Shown here piece by piece: positions 12,524 through 24,627 of a stretch of 64,000 nt of DNA (position 1 is the first letter of the stretch; each line of letters begins with the position of its first letter). The notes under the pieces are model-generated. The model saw only the letters and a list, made by a program, of their open reading frames with translations. It made no database searches and was not told the DNA's origin. Source of the stretch: Penicillus capitatus (lineage: Eukaryota > Chlorophyta); contig OZ287698.1 of the NCBI GenBank assembly GCA_965649825.1, positions 682,001 through 746,000 on the forward strand. The letters run 5' to 3'. A program made the translations under genes and the position numbers.

Positions 12524-15420
12524 TCAAGAGCACACACGCGTGTAGACTAAGTGGGTACGTTCTGCTGCCTTACGGATGCTTTCTTGAGGGGCATCCAAAC
12601 ATTCCTTAATAAAATGTTCCATCCATCTCTTCTCGACATATCCTGGATTGAAATGCGGCATCTTGGAGATCATATCGCCCAACAGACCCACAGCTTCTTT
12701 GGTGACGGCAGTCGTCCGTGTTCGATCTCTTGACAGATGGTTCATGAATCTGATGAGTGTACCGCTCTCTTCTGTCAAGAACTCTCCAGAGATATTCGTG
12801 CTCAGACCCTGAATAATACCTGTGTAGGCTTCGATGATGCCCAACATGAGCTCATTGAGATAGTCAATGTCTTCATCGTCCATATTCGGCACCTCTTGGA
12901 CGGCCATTTCCGTTGCTTGTTTCAAGATGTTTTTGACGATGTGTAAGAATTTGTGAAAACGATCGGAAATGGCCAGACAGATGTCGCCCAGAAGGGACAA
13001 AACAGGCGGCTTGATCTCTCGTCGGGCTGAATTGCTTGAAAGAGTCTCGCAAAGAATATTGAGTATGTTCTGAGCATATGGCTCCATATCTCCTCCTAAA
13101 TTGCCGAACATGTCTGAAACGGCACCCACGCAGCTCAAGAAGGCATATTTCTCTGAGTTCTCTCTCAGGCCTTTCTCAATAAACGGGACAAATGTTGCCA
13201 CATGCGGTGCAAAGTTCACACGTGTAGACACGAGAGCTGCCAATGTGTTCATGACTTCTTCCAAGACAGTCATATCTGAGCTATTGACTTGGAGAATCTC
13301 GGCGAGCAGCGTGAAGGTCTGACTGGCACATTGACTGAGCGGAATTCGACGTCCTTGGTTCACATTCAAACGATAGAACACAACTGTTAAACTCCCACAG
13401 ATCATGCCCTGCATCTCTGCCACATGTTCCTTCTCCTCACTGGGCTGCACTCGGAGCGATTCCGATAGCTTCTGACTGAAGAAAGGAATCAGTTGGACAA
13501 CGAGATCCAACGAATCGGAATTGGCCGTCCGGACCAGAGCATTGATAGCTTCGAATGCGGCGACTTGAATACGGAGACACGTGTGCGATTCTGCCGGATG
13601 GAAGGCCAATTTGAGCAGAGCCTCGATGAGAGTCTTGAAATAGGGAGCCAGACTCATGGAAGAATGCTCCTCACACCAATGCGCCAGCTTCTCGATGACG
13701 TAACAGACCCGCTCCAGAATGTGCAGTTCATCTCGCGAAATGAGGGCATGGTGCATACATTCCATCACAGCCTTGACATTCTCGTGTGTCATGATCGATG
13801 GAGTCAGCTCTGCTGGGCGCACAAACTCAAAGATGCGACCTGACAGGCAAGAATGTGAGCGAACGGAGGGAGAATGTGGGTTTGGCAAGACCAATCGTCC
13901 ATGCAGTGGTGTTACGAACACGTGCATCTTGATCTTTCATAGCCCCAAGGAGAAAACCCAGCGCCGAAACGGCCAATGGCGCTAATTCCTTTTCGTCAGG
14001 TCCTTCCAGAATTGCCCCAAATGCGAAGGTCGCCGCTTCTCTAAATCTCCAATCATCCGGTCCTTCATTCTTCTTAATATTGCGCTGGGCAATACATTCT
14101 CATGATGACATGTACCTTACAAGGTAGAGAGAGGCACTTGGACATAAGGCATGATGATGTGAACAATAGGATTGCCGACGCACTCCGTCATGAGGGAGAG
14201 ACACGATCCAGCCGCCATCGCCACTGTCCATGCACCTTCATCCAATTCTTGATCCTCGTCTTGTTTCGTCAGCTGATCCAACAGAACAGGAACGAGGGTG
14301 GAGCACGCCTGTTTGGCAAAGTAATGTAACACGAGGTCTTGTGGATTTCTCTGTTCCTTTAGATCCTATACCACAAATCACATCTTCGATCGTCGCACAG
14401 AGAAATGCGTCACACCTTTGTCAACTCGATCTCTTCTTCGCAGATCGTCGACCACACTTCGATCGCTTGCTTTGCAATGTCTTCCTCGTCGCGTTGAATC
14501 ACATCCATCGTGAGCTTGTAGAGTTGTGGCATGTAGGGCACCATCAAATTATAGTACAGCTGACAGATTCGAACGAGACATTCAAACCCCACTTCCCGGA
14601 CCTCGCTGGCGGGGCACAGGACTGCCTGGCCGACGGCTTGCATAATAAAATTACGCTCTTGTTCGTTGTTGAAATTCTTTTCAGTAAACTCTAAGGCATT
14701 GCACATGGCCTGAGTCGCTGCCAGTCGGACCGAGACATCGCCGGACTCATCCACCATTCCGCGTACAATAGCCGCCAACATGCGATCGACGACTTCGGGT
14801 GGCAAGTTAAAGTCGCTCTGCTCTCCCAGTTCTTCACAGATATAGCCGATCGTCTCCAGTGTCGATCGCTGCAGCGACGTCCGTACAGGAGTGATCGTCA
14901 TGTTATGTAAAAGCGTCGGGATGAGATCCGGCCATACATTGCGCGGCAGATCGACGGCCGCCACGGCAGGTATCACTAACGACACCGTGCAAGACACATC
15001 AACTTCCTGAAACCATCCACTTTTCGATGGATGCACGCACGTACACGCGCACGACGACGCACCGAGTGGTGTAACCCCTTAAGGAGCTGCTCGTGAATAC
15101 TCTTGCGCGTTGAGCTATCAAGCTCCGTCCACTTCTGCCGCATTTCTCTCTGCAGGACACGTCTGAACACGTCCTGGCTATCGGAGGTCGGTCCACACCT
15201 TGACGTCTGAGTCTTTGGATTGGAGAGTGTTCTTGAGGAGAATCGCGGCGAGGCGTTGCGTTCCGACGACTTGCGAGGTATTCCCGTTGAACACGGCGCA
15301 GAGACTGAGGAGATAGGCTGAGTAGTTCTCCGCTTCGAAACGACGCAACATCGTCTCGGCTTCATTGCGAACGTCACTCGTCAGACTCTGACTCCTTTCG
15401 AGCCATGACGCGATGTTCAT
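12524..15420 (-). CDS. KPNB1: Importin subunit beta-1 (karyopherin beta)
   Basis: A nuclear transport receptor that binds importin alpha or cargo and nucleoporins and is released by RanGTP. The reading frame is continuous from MNIASWLERSQS at 15420 to the stop at 12524, about 860 residues (family about 870), after removal of six GT-AG introns. Family landmarks appear in order: ILKNTLQSKDSDVK in repeat 1, WPDLIPTLLHNMT, ETIGYICEEL, a GNPIVHIIMPYVQ segment, PDDWRFREAATFAFGAILEG, and the run WTIG joined to RIFEFVRPAELTPS. The long last exon (to 13860) contains regular HEAT repeats. The acidic PNMDDEDIDYLNELM stretch lies in the C-terminal half. It is divergent from PPDK, with 194 bp between start codons. 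Confidence 0.93.
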
Positions 15421-15614
15421 GGTTTCGACAAAAGCGCGCGAACAGGATAAGAGAGAATTGACGCGACATCGGAAACGGATTTACTTTTGAAGGCCCGTCT
15501 CATCACGATGACGCATTTTCCACCATTGAACCCTTCTTCGACCGCTGAGAAACGCATTTCCACCCTTGAGCTCCCAAGAACGCTTACGGAAAAAAGTCGC
15601 TGTGTTCAGAAGTC

Positions 15615-18583
15615 ATGTCAAACGCTCAGCCGGAAATCGAGAACGGAAGCGTAAGGCGTCGCGTTATGCGTCGTGGCGGCGTATGTTCGTTCGGCTTAGG
15701 AGCGCTATGTCTATACCTTCTCGAAAGGCAATTCGGCAGGGACGAAAGATATGAAGGCCCTGGTAAGACAGGCGTTGGTAGGTGTGTATGATGAGCGAGA
15801 GATCGCATGCGTATGTGCGTGCAGCTTGGCGGGAAAGGGGCCAATCTTTGCGAGATGGCGCGCATCGGACTGAATGTTCCAGCCGGTCTGACGATCACGA
15901 CAGAAGTTTGTCGCCAATATAGTACAGGCATGGTCGCATCGAATCGACACATGGACGGCTTTTCTAACGGTGCCTCTTAGGCGGCGGTGCATTGCCTCCC
16001 GGTTGCTGGGAAGAAGTCCTGAAAGGACTCAAGACGATTGAAGAGGCGCGCAGTGCCAACTTCGGTGACGAATCGAACCCACTTCTCGTCTCAGCCCGTT
16101 CGGGTGCTCCCGTAAAAATCCACACATCCACTCAGAGTACTTGATATGACACTTTTGGCTGGTATGGCGCAGGTATCGATGCCAGGAATGATGGACACTG
16201 TGCTGAATGTCGGATGCAATGATGTCATTGTCGAAGCGATCGCTCAAAAAACGACGATGCGTTTTGCATACGACTGTTATCGCCGTCTGCTCTCGATGTT
16301 CGGCGACGTTGTGCTGGGACTGCCACATGCGGATTTTGAGCACGCGCTATCGGAGAAAAAGAAGAACAAGAACGTCAAATTTGATGTGGAGCTGACAGGA
16401 GACGATCTAAAAGATCTCGTCGCAGAATACAAAGAAATCTACACCAAACATGGACAAGAATTGCCACAAGACCCCATTGAACAACTCAGAATGTGTATCG
16501 ATGCTGTTTTCAAGTTGAATCTTTATGGAGTCTCACTCTTTTGTTACTCACTCTTTATAGATCGTGGAACACAGAACGTGCCGTAAAGTACCGTGAGATC
16601 AACAACATTACGGGGCTGAAAGGCACGGCGGTGAACATTCAGTCCATGGTCTATGGAAACTACAATGACGATTCTGGCACGGGTGTGTGTTTCACACGGA
16701 ATCCTGCCACAGGAGACAAGATCTTCTTCGGAGAGTATCTCATGAATGCGCAGGGAGAGGATGTCGTGGCCGGCATCCGTACACCAATCCCCATTTCTGA
16801 ACTGGAGAAGAGTTACCCTGAAGTCTATGCAGAGCTCGTGCACACCAAGGATTTGCTGGAGAAGTACATGAAGAACATGCAGGACATCGAATTCACCGTG
16901 CAGGACAAAGAACTCTTCATGCTGCAAACGCGAGATGGCAAGCGTACAGGAGCAGCTGCTTTGAAGATCGCCGTCGATCTGGTGGAGGAAGAAATCATCG
17001 ATGACACAAAGGCAGTGCTCATGGTGGAGCCTGGACACCTCGATCAGCTGTTGCACCCTCAATTCGAAGATCCCAAGGCATACAAGCCCTCTGTCTTTGC
17101 AGAAGGATTAGCTGCCTCTCCTGGAGCTGCCGTGGGTCAGGTGGTGTTTACAGCTCATGAAGCTGAGGAATGGAAGGCAGATGGGAAACACGTGATCTTG
17201 GTGAGAGTGGAGACGAGTCCAGAAGACGTGGGTGGCATGCATGCTGCCGAAGGGATCTTGACAGCCAGAGGAGGCATGACCTCCCATGCCGCTGTCGTGG
17301 CTCGTGGATGGGGAAAGCCGTGTGTCTGCGGATGCGAGGCACTTCAAGTGGATGTGGGTAACAAAGCCGTCACTGTCATTGCAGATGGCAAGACCGTTGA
17401 GATCAAAGAAGGGGAATGGATTAGTCTGAACGGATCGACAGGAGAAGTTATTCTTGGCAAACAGGCCCTGAAGAAACCAGAGCTATCCGGCAATTTGGCA
17501 CATTTCATGGTATGGGTGGACAAGTATCGTAAACTGGGAGTCCTGACCAATGCAGATACACCCGAAGATGCAACTGTGGCACGCGAGAACGGTGCAGAAG
17601 GGATTGGACTGACACGCACAGAACACATGTTTTTCTGCACAGCAGAGCGCATAGCAGCCGTGCGTCGTATGATTGCTGCGGTCGAAATGGATGCACCAGG
17701 CCGAGCTGAGACACTCGATCAGCTAAAGAATTTTCAGCGTGAAGATTTTGAAGGGATCTTTACAGCAATGGACACACTCCCAGTTACTGTTCGTCTGTTG
17801 GACCCTCCCCTTCACGAATTTTTGCCACAAGAGGGCCCAGCTCTTGAGAAGCTCGTCGAGCAGCTCTCCGCGGAACTCAGCATTTCGTCAGAGCTCGTCA
17901 AATCCAGAATTGCTGGAATGCATGAGTGCAACCCGATGATGGGTTTCAGAGGGTGTCGTCTGGGAATTGTCCATCCAGACATTACAGCTATGCAAGTCGC
18001 TGCCGTTCTAGAGGCAGCAGTGAACGTTGCCAACAAAGGCCTACAACCGCATCCTCATATCATGGTCCCTCTGGTCGGCAGTTTGACAGAACTGGAACAA
18101 CAGACCAAGTTGATTCACCAGGTGGCCAAAGAGGTCTTTGAAAAGGCAGGCACAAAAGTGGACTATAAGGTGGGAACCATGATCGAAGTGCCGAGAGGGG
18201 CCTTGCAGGCAGGCAAACTGGCAGCCATTGCCGATTTCTTCTCCTTCGGTACAAACGATTTGACGCAAATGACATTTGGTTTCAGTCGCGACGACGCAGA
18301 GACGAAGTTTTTGCCAAAGTATGTGAAGGATGACATTCTCCCTGCGCATCCTTTCAAAGAGATCGATCGAGAGGGGGTCGGAGAGCTCATTAAGTTAGCC
18401 GTGGAACGCGGCCGTGCAACGAAGCCCGATATTGAATTGGGAATCTGTGGAGAGCATGGAGGCGATCCTGCCTCTGTCGCCTTTTTCCACGAAGTGGGAC
18501 TCGCTTATGTCTCCTGCTCGCCTCTACGTGTGCCCATTGCACGCTTAGCGGCAGCCCAGGCAGCCATTAAGCATCCTAAGTAA
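15615..18583 (+). CDS. ppdK: Pyruvate, phosphate dikinase
   Basis: Interconverts pyruvate + ATP + phosphate with PEP + AMP + PPi. The spliced product is 898 residues (family about 880) from six exons, with introns 15651-15699, 15763-15824, 15928-15980, 16112-16172 and 16514-16560. The third intron begins with GC: every GT alternative breaks the frame, whereas GC-AG restores a conserved [12 protein letters not shown] join. The N-terminal nucleotide-binding part shows [20 protein letters not shown], then [15 protein letters not shown] and [12 protein letters not shown]. The central phosphohistidine domain has the regulatory/catalytic [20 protein letters not shown], and the C-terminal TIM barrel has GCRLG and [15 protein letters not shown]. 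There is no obvious organellar presequence (start [12 protein letters not shown]), suggesting a cytosolic enzyme in glycolysis or gluconeogenesis. All catalytic blocks look intact. Confidence 0.96.
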
Positions 18584-18784
18584 TATCACTAACCAGTTTT
18601 GGTCAGATTTTGGAACCGTGCCGTTTGATTTTGTTAATGGACGAAACTCATCAGAGATGATATGCCGATCGGATGGATATTCATGGATGATGCCTGAAGA
18701 TTCTTAGTAGACGTCTATTGAGTTTCAGAGAATTGTTATTGATTGGAACTTTATTCTCTTAGCGTGTGCCCATCGTCGCTCTAT

Positions 18785-21700
18785 CTAACCATGCATGCCA
18801 CAAAACAGGGCAACCATACAGCTGGTTGCTTCAACAAGGACTGCAACAGGTTCCCAACATCTCTTGAGCTCTGATTGAATTCGGGAAACGCGCGAGGAGA
18901 GTGGCGGCGATGCGATGATGCGCTCCATGTTGTGCTGCAGGGCCAACTTCAACAAGACCTAACCGTAGACGCATGTCCATTGGGTGTTTGCTTAAAAGAT
19001 GCGGCACCTGACTCAATTCCACGTTCTCTTTGGCTTTGAGAAGGTCTTCGACATATTGCAGGAAGCTGAGAAGAAGCTGGTCGTCATCTTGAATGCTCTG
19101 GTCTGGATCGTGTCTGGGATGAGCATCCCGACTGATGGAGAGCAGCTCCTGTTCGATGTAGACCGGCGACTGTTTCTTGAGAAATGCTGAGAAATGCAGG
19201 CGATCTCGATCCTCCTCGAATCTCTAGACCCACTGCCGATGCACTGGATGATGACATAGGCAGAAAGGACGAACCTTGAGATGCTCAATAAATTCAGAGG
19301 CCTTCGCTGTCTCCCGCCTCTGTCTCTTTGGTGGAGGTTCCGTCAAACGTGGATCTTTCAGTCCATCCGGATTCTCACGGGTCGTTGTGCCGACGAGAGG
19401 CGGGAGAAAGAACGGAGCTGCCGCTGTGTCTTGTTGCGGTTTGAGTGCCTCGTATCTCTCTTTCAACGTGCTTCCATACGAACAATTCCATTCACTCACA
19501 GGCATCATTGCCATGCGAACCAACGGCCTCCTCGCTTTCTGTTCTGGCAATGCACTGAGCGGCACAATGGTGTCCCGAGATGAGGCATCCCCTCCAAAGA
19601 TCCATCGATTTGACCAGAGCGAGACTCCTGGACGATTAACATGTGCTGTTGCTAAGAGCTCCATAGATGGCGACAGACTGAACGAAACGACTGGATGCTT
19701 AAAGGACAGCACCTAGGACAACATCTCCTCCGTGAACGACGAGCCCTCTGCCCTGCACAGCCCTTACATGTAACATGTGAGCCGACGGAATGTCATAGAC
19801 TCTCAAAGAGCAGTCCATCGAAGCAGCCAAAAGCCACCGACCATCCGAGCTCATCTGAAGGTTCGTGATGCGATTAGTGTGTCCTTTAAAAGTCCGAACA
19901 CGTCTCTGTGCATCACAGTCCATCACGTGGATCAGCAAATCATCTGTTGCCAGAGCACAGAGGGCATTGCCACGATGCAGATCGAGCGCATGGATAGGTG
20001 TCTTTAGTGAGATCTCATAATCCAGTTCTCCACTCTTAAACCGCCACACCCTGAGACAGCCATCGCCGCCGGCACTGATGACCTTCCGATTAAACCGATC
20101 CGTATAACATCCAATGACATGTCTATCATGCGCCGCACGGGATGCACGTCTGTACTCGCCTCTGTGCAAACCCGACTGGACATTGAATCGATGTAGACTG
20201 CCACATTGATATCCGATTACACCGAAGTTGCCGCACGGGCTCAATGCCACCGCTGTGGGTTGAAGACTCGCGGTTTGACGACTGGTCAGTGTAGGTGGCT
20301 GAAAAGACGTCTTTTCGATAGAGTACTGACGGAGACTCCACAGACAGGCACTTCTCTCTCCTCGATGCACAGACAAGACATGTCCCCAGTCTCGTTCGCG
20401 CGCCTGCAGCAAACCTCTCAGAGAAGATGATGTGACTGGCCCTGTCTGATGGCTTAACAGAGCAGGCATCTAGGGCCAAAGGTCTGGCAGATGTCTCCAT
20501 GGATTTTTTGGCTGCGACGAGTGGCATGCGACGTTTCTTCGTCGAGAATTCTCTGTTCTGTTGATCTTGGATCGTCGACAGGCACCACAATGCTCCCTGT
20601 TTATCGCACATTAACAGCTTGAAGCCCTAGGAATACAAAATCCACTATCGTTCTGCTTTTTTCTTGATCACAGCAGAAGAGCGACATCGTAGAAAGTCAG
20701 ATAGAAAGGGGAGCTTCGTGGGCCGACTCTTTGTCGAACGATGCTGAGTTGCTTCGATGACAGATCCAATGTCCACTGCTTCAATGAGTTGTCCTCTGAG
20801 GAGCTGATCAGAATGGAAGATCCAGGAAAGAAAAACAGCGAAACCTGATGCAGAGACACAAAAATCCTACTTTCTATTTCATGGCACGGATGCATTCACT
20901 AACCACTCGAGCACGATGTGCATCTTGCTTCATCAAAAACAGTTGTTTCTCTTTCAGATCCCAGATAAAAATTTCGCCCTCCATTCCGCCACTGGCCATT
21001 ATAGGAATGCTGAGACCTATGCAGGACCGAAAAATCAGGATGGAGTGGCACTGAGTGATACCGTCACTCTACCAGATGCAAAAGCCAGAGCGGTGCAGGG
21101 AGAGGTGAGAGACATCTGAATGCCCTTTGCATGTTCAAACCGATGCACCACAGCATTGAATCTCACATTGAACACAACCACTGCCCTGCAGTCACTCTTC
21201 GTCGATATACTACTCAGACGTCGTTCATCGCACCCGTCCATCAATCCAACAGCAACAACGTCCAAGGCCGGGGCTGCTTCCATGGAGAGGACTTTCGATT
21301 TCCATCCATCGAAGGTGTAGAGCTTTTTCTGTCGTTGGAAATTCCACAGCTGCAGAGAGCCGTCTGCTCCTCCGATCAAGATCTTGTTGACATAGGTCGA
21401 GGGATGGACCATGCACGTGGCCTCGAATCCCTCCCCCAACGCAAACATCACCTAATCATTTTTTCTCACACATATCTCACACAAGAACGGTGGGTGTTTG
21501 ACATGTGGCTCTTTGGGTTGATGGGTATTCCATATACACATGAAACTGTCGGACAACAGAGATGCCAAAAGGTCGCCGATTTTGAGCATCTGCTTTACGG
21601 TGTGCCCAGATAGATCCAGAAAACCGATCCTGTATTCGCGTCAACAAGGATCTCCTGGATAAAGGGAGCACCATACCGATTGACACGGCGACAGATCTCA

Positions 21701-21970
21701 ATTCCGTTCTTTACGGCGGCGAATGTGAGATTTCCAGAACAGGCGAGCGATGTAATGCGTCGATCAAACTGTGGGAATCGCGATTCAGTAGGGAGAGGGA
21801 GAGGGTCTGCCAACTTGAGGTCCGATCATAACGAGACGTAGGTGGTCGGTGTCGTATGCCTGCCATCCCCGACCCACACTGGTGACAATGAGCCGCTGCG
21901 TCGCACTGTGAAGAATGGCGAATGGCACATCGTCTGTGATGCGGCCTAACTGACGAAAGCTATCGAACAT
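18785..21970 (-). CDS. UTP21: U3 snoRNP protein WDR36/UTP21
   Basis: A component of the small-subunit processome (UTP-B), needed for 18S rRNA maturation in the nucleolus. The frame starts MFDSFRQLGRITDDVPFAIL and ends at 18785, about 850 residues after removal of roughly eleven GT-AG introns of about 43-67 nt. Diagnostic matches are SVGRGWQAYDTDHLRLV near the N-terminus, VHPSTYVNKILIGGADGSLQ, APALDVVAVGLMDG, ASGGMEGEIFIWDLKEKQ, REREDWGHV-like then LSVHRGERSACLW, SPSMELLATAHVNRPGVSLW, and the C-terminal UTP21 helical domain (HFSAFLKKQSPVYIEQELL, then HNMERIIASPPLSSRV). WD40 repeats form two propellers. The next gene upstream on this strand ends only 54 bp before its start. Confidence 0.92.
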
Positions 21971-22024
21971 GGCACAACGCCACAGGCCGACACGATAATG
22001 ATGTGACAGGCAGGCAAGAAAGTA

Positions 22025-24563
22025 TTACACATGAGGATGCGATTCGACACCGACGATCGATTTGCCCCGCCGCCGAACGCGTTTGGTCGATCGGGGAGCA
22101 TCGAACAGTTTTCGAGCATTGCGATCGAAAGTGTGTCGCCATTTTTCCTGAACGGCATGAAAGAAGAGGCAGGGTTCTGTCGCCAACACGGTCTCGACGT
22201 CCAATCCAGCAAAGGTCCACTGGTGATCGGTGAGATACTCCACCATCTGATCCCACAATACTCGGATGAGAAAAATTTCCGGAGCGGCGAGGATGCTACG
22301 GAAGGCCTCGTGTTTCATCTTTTGCATCTCATCGGGCCGCACGTGGGCCAAGAGTGGATGATGAATGTGTGACATGAGGGAGACAAACTGTTCCCATGCG
22401 CCGAGATGCTCGACACAAAGTGTGAGAAACTGTGCGAGGAGAAAGGGATCGAGCTTCGAGACATCATCCCCTTCAAAGAACTCCATATCCGAGAGCTTCT
22501 CTAGGAAGTTCAGGATTTCGTGCGAATGGAGATCTGATCGCCCTTTCGTTCGTTGGAAGGTTTGGATCAGAAGGGAGAAAGGGAGATCTGCTCTTCTGAA
22601 CTGCCTGTTGCGTAAATCGATCCGTCGTACTTTGAAGCATCGAGCAACGGTGACGGCATCACTCAAAGTGTCTTTCTCCAGCAGCAGCTGAGGCATGGAC
22701 TGCAGATTGATGAAGATAGAGGAGGCCGAGGGACCGAAAAGAAGGGAGAATTGCTCGGCCAATGTGGCGAGATCGGCATCTGGCATTGTCAAGATCTCCG
22801 TAAGCTTTGTCGCAGGGAAGATGCACAAGAGGGAGACGATTTCCACAGGAAAGGCGATGTGACGTTCACATTGCCGCACACCATTGGCTTTCTCTTTGAT
22901 AAGATCACGTATCTTATCTTCTGTCCATCCATGCGAATCCCGAAGGTCAAGAACCACAGCGTCCAGCTTCTGAGCAGCTTCCACCAATTCTGCAGGTTTG
23001 GATGAGGAGAGAACGGATGCGATTTCATCTGGGGTCAGCGCTGCCGCAATAACCGGCCAGACACGATCCCACATCTCAAGACAGGATGCAGGGTTCAGGA
23101 CAACGCAGGGATCCATGTTGATCCAATCTACAAAGCGGATCACTCCCTGTGCATCGAATCTGGCAAAGTTCTCTTGGAGGCGATCCAGATGTCCCTTCAG
23201 ATCGTCTGGTTCGATGTCATACGTCAGCAACGCGGGAATGCTCGCTGCCACTTCTTGGCAACTGGAGGACCATCTCTGCCATCTCTGCACGATGTCCTCA
23301 CACTTTTGCAGCATGTCAGGAAATGGTGCATGCATCCACTCCCCTTCATCATCTTCTTTTTGCAGATACTCTTCCAAGCTTCGCATGAATGGCCTGGGCA
23401 ACGCGGCATGCAGTTTCTGGGTGCGTTCCATAAAGGCATCAATCGAATCGGAGGTCGACTTCCAGACACTGTGCAGAACGCGGCACATGAGCAGGGCATC
23501 TTTCCAATTGTATCCAGCAGAACTGAAGATTGGCAGCCATGACTGAAATCTCTGAAAAACGGGTTCTGCTTCATGTAGCAGGAGATGTGGATGTCGACCC
23601 ATTTCATTCAGCAATTTGATTCCTCTGAAGGGCGCCCACAGAATCCGTCTCAATTCCACAAACCGCGTCATCGTTTCTTTCTTGTACAGCAACAACTCGA
23701 CCAAAACGAAAGAGCTGTCGATAGAATGCAGATTACTGGCTGCATCGGGATAGAACACGGCTATTTCTTTCAAGACCTCCACAAAATATGCCTCTGTCCA
23801 TGCCAATGACTCATGGAGTTTCTCAAAAGCTTCCAGAAGCAAAAACGAACTCCTCTGTATCCGTGTCAAATCCATTCCGTGCACAAAGTAACGTTGATGT
23901 TGGATGAAATGTTTATCCAGTACTGTCAGATATGCCATGCCTTTGGCGAGTCTCTCTGCCTCCTCTTTCTCAACGAGCCGACCGACCAGATCCGACGGCG
24001 ACATGACTGGCTCCCGAGTGAACACATATCCACGTCCCATCAGTTCATGATTGCAAAGGGGACGGTCCATCAGAAGGGACAGGACATCAAACTGACGCAA
24101 GATTTTGCTGGGATGATGCAGCAGCATCTCGTTCAGACGATAGGCCAAAAGAACATCCCTGCACGTCAGATAATCGACAAAATGATTGACGTCTTCCCAC
24201 AGCATGCCTTCCGCCGTCATCGGTGGCCGATCTGATCGCACACAATACAGGACATGACGGAAGGGACGTCACCGAGAGATGGGGTGCTTGCTTGCCTGGA
24301 TCGAGCTCCTCCCAACGTGGGGCTCTGAGAAGAAAGGGCGAACGGGATTGCAGATATCCACTATCTGAGACAAAACGGTCCCGTAAAAGACGTTGTGCCG
24401 ATCCTCGCGATTGCTCTTCGATTGTCTCGGCATCTTCTTCGATGCGGTCGATTCGTAAAGGCGCTGGGCTGTAGGGCAATGGATCATCGCGTTCGATTTC
24501 GATTCCTGGGAAAACGGTCGACGACGAAGCCGCGACCCATCGACGCGATGCACGTACCAACAT
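22025..24563 (-). CDS. Unidentified 824-residue helical protein, possibly organellar
   Basis: Two exons joined across 24232-24295. The junction restores the frame only with a GC-AG intron (donor GCAAGC), giving EELDPDRPPMTAEG. The N-terminus (MLVRASRRWVAASSSTVF) is basic and Ser/Ala-rich like a mitochondrial presequence. The rest is predicted all-helical by eye (many amphipathic Leu/Glu/Arg stretches), with no catalytic motif I recognise. The C-terminus is strongly basic (RSTKRVRRRGKSIVG). It could be an organellar helical-repeat RNA-binding protein, but this is only a guess. It is divergent from the NAD synthetase gene with 64 bp between start codons, and 54 bp upstream of the UTP21 start on the same strand. 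Confidence 0.75.
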
Positions 24564-24627
24564 TCCGCAGAGGGTCGTTTGCTATCGTGTCGATTTGAAG
24601 AACGTCCGTCGTCCTTCATTCATCATC
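24564..24627. promoter_or_regulatory. 64-bp divergent intergenic region
   Basis: The start codons of the 824-aa gene (minus) and NAD synthetase (plus) are separated by only these 64 bp, so both promoters must overlap here or lie inside the coding regions. No TATA box is evident. Confidence 0.55.

Noticed and set aside
16544-17062. 172-codon minus-strand frame opposite PPDK
   Set aside because: It is antisense to highly conserved PPDK sequence and has no motif; a shadow frame.
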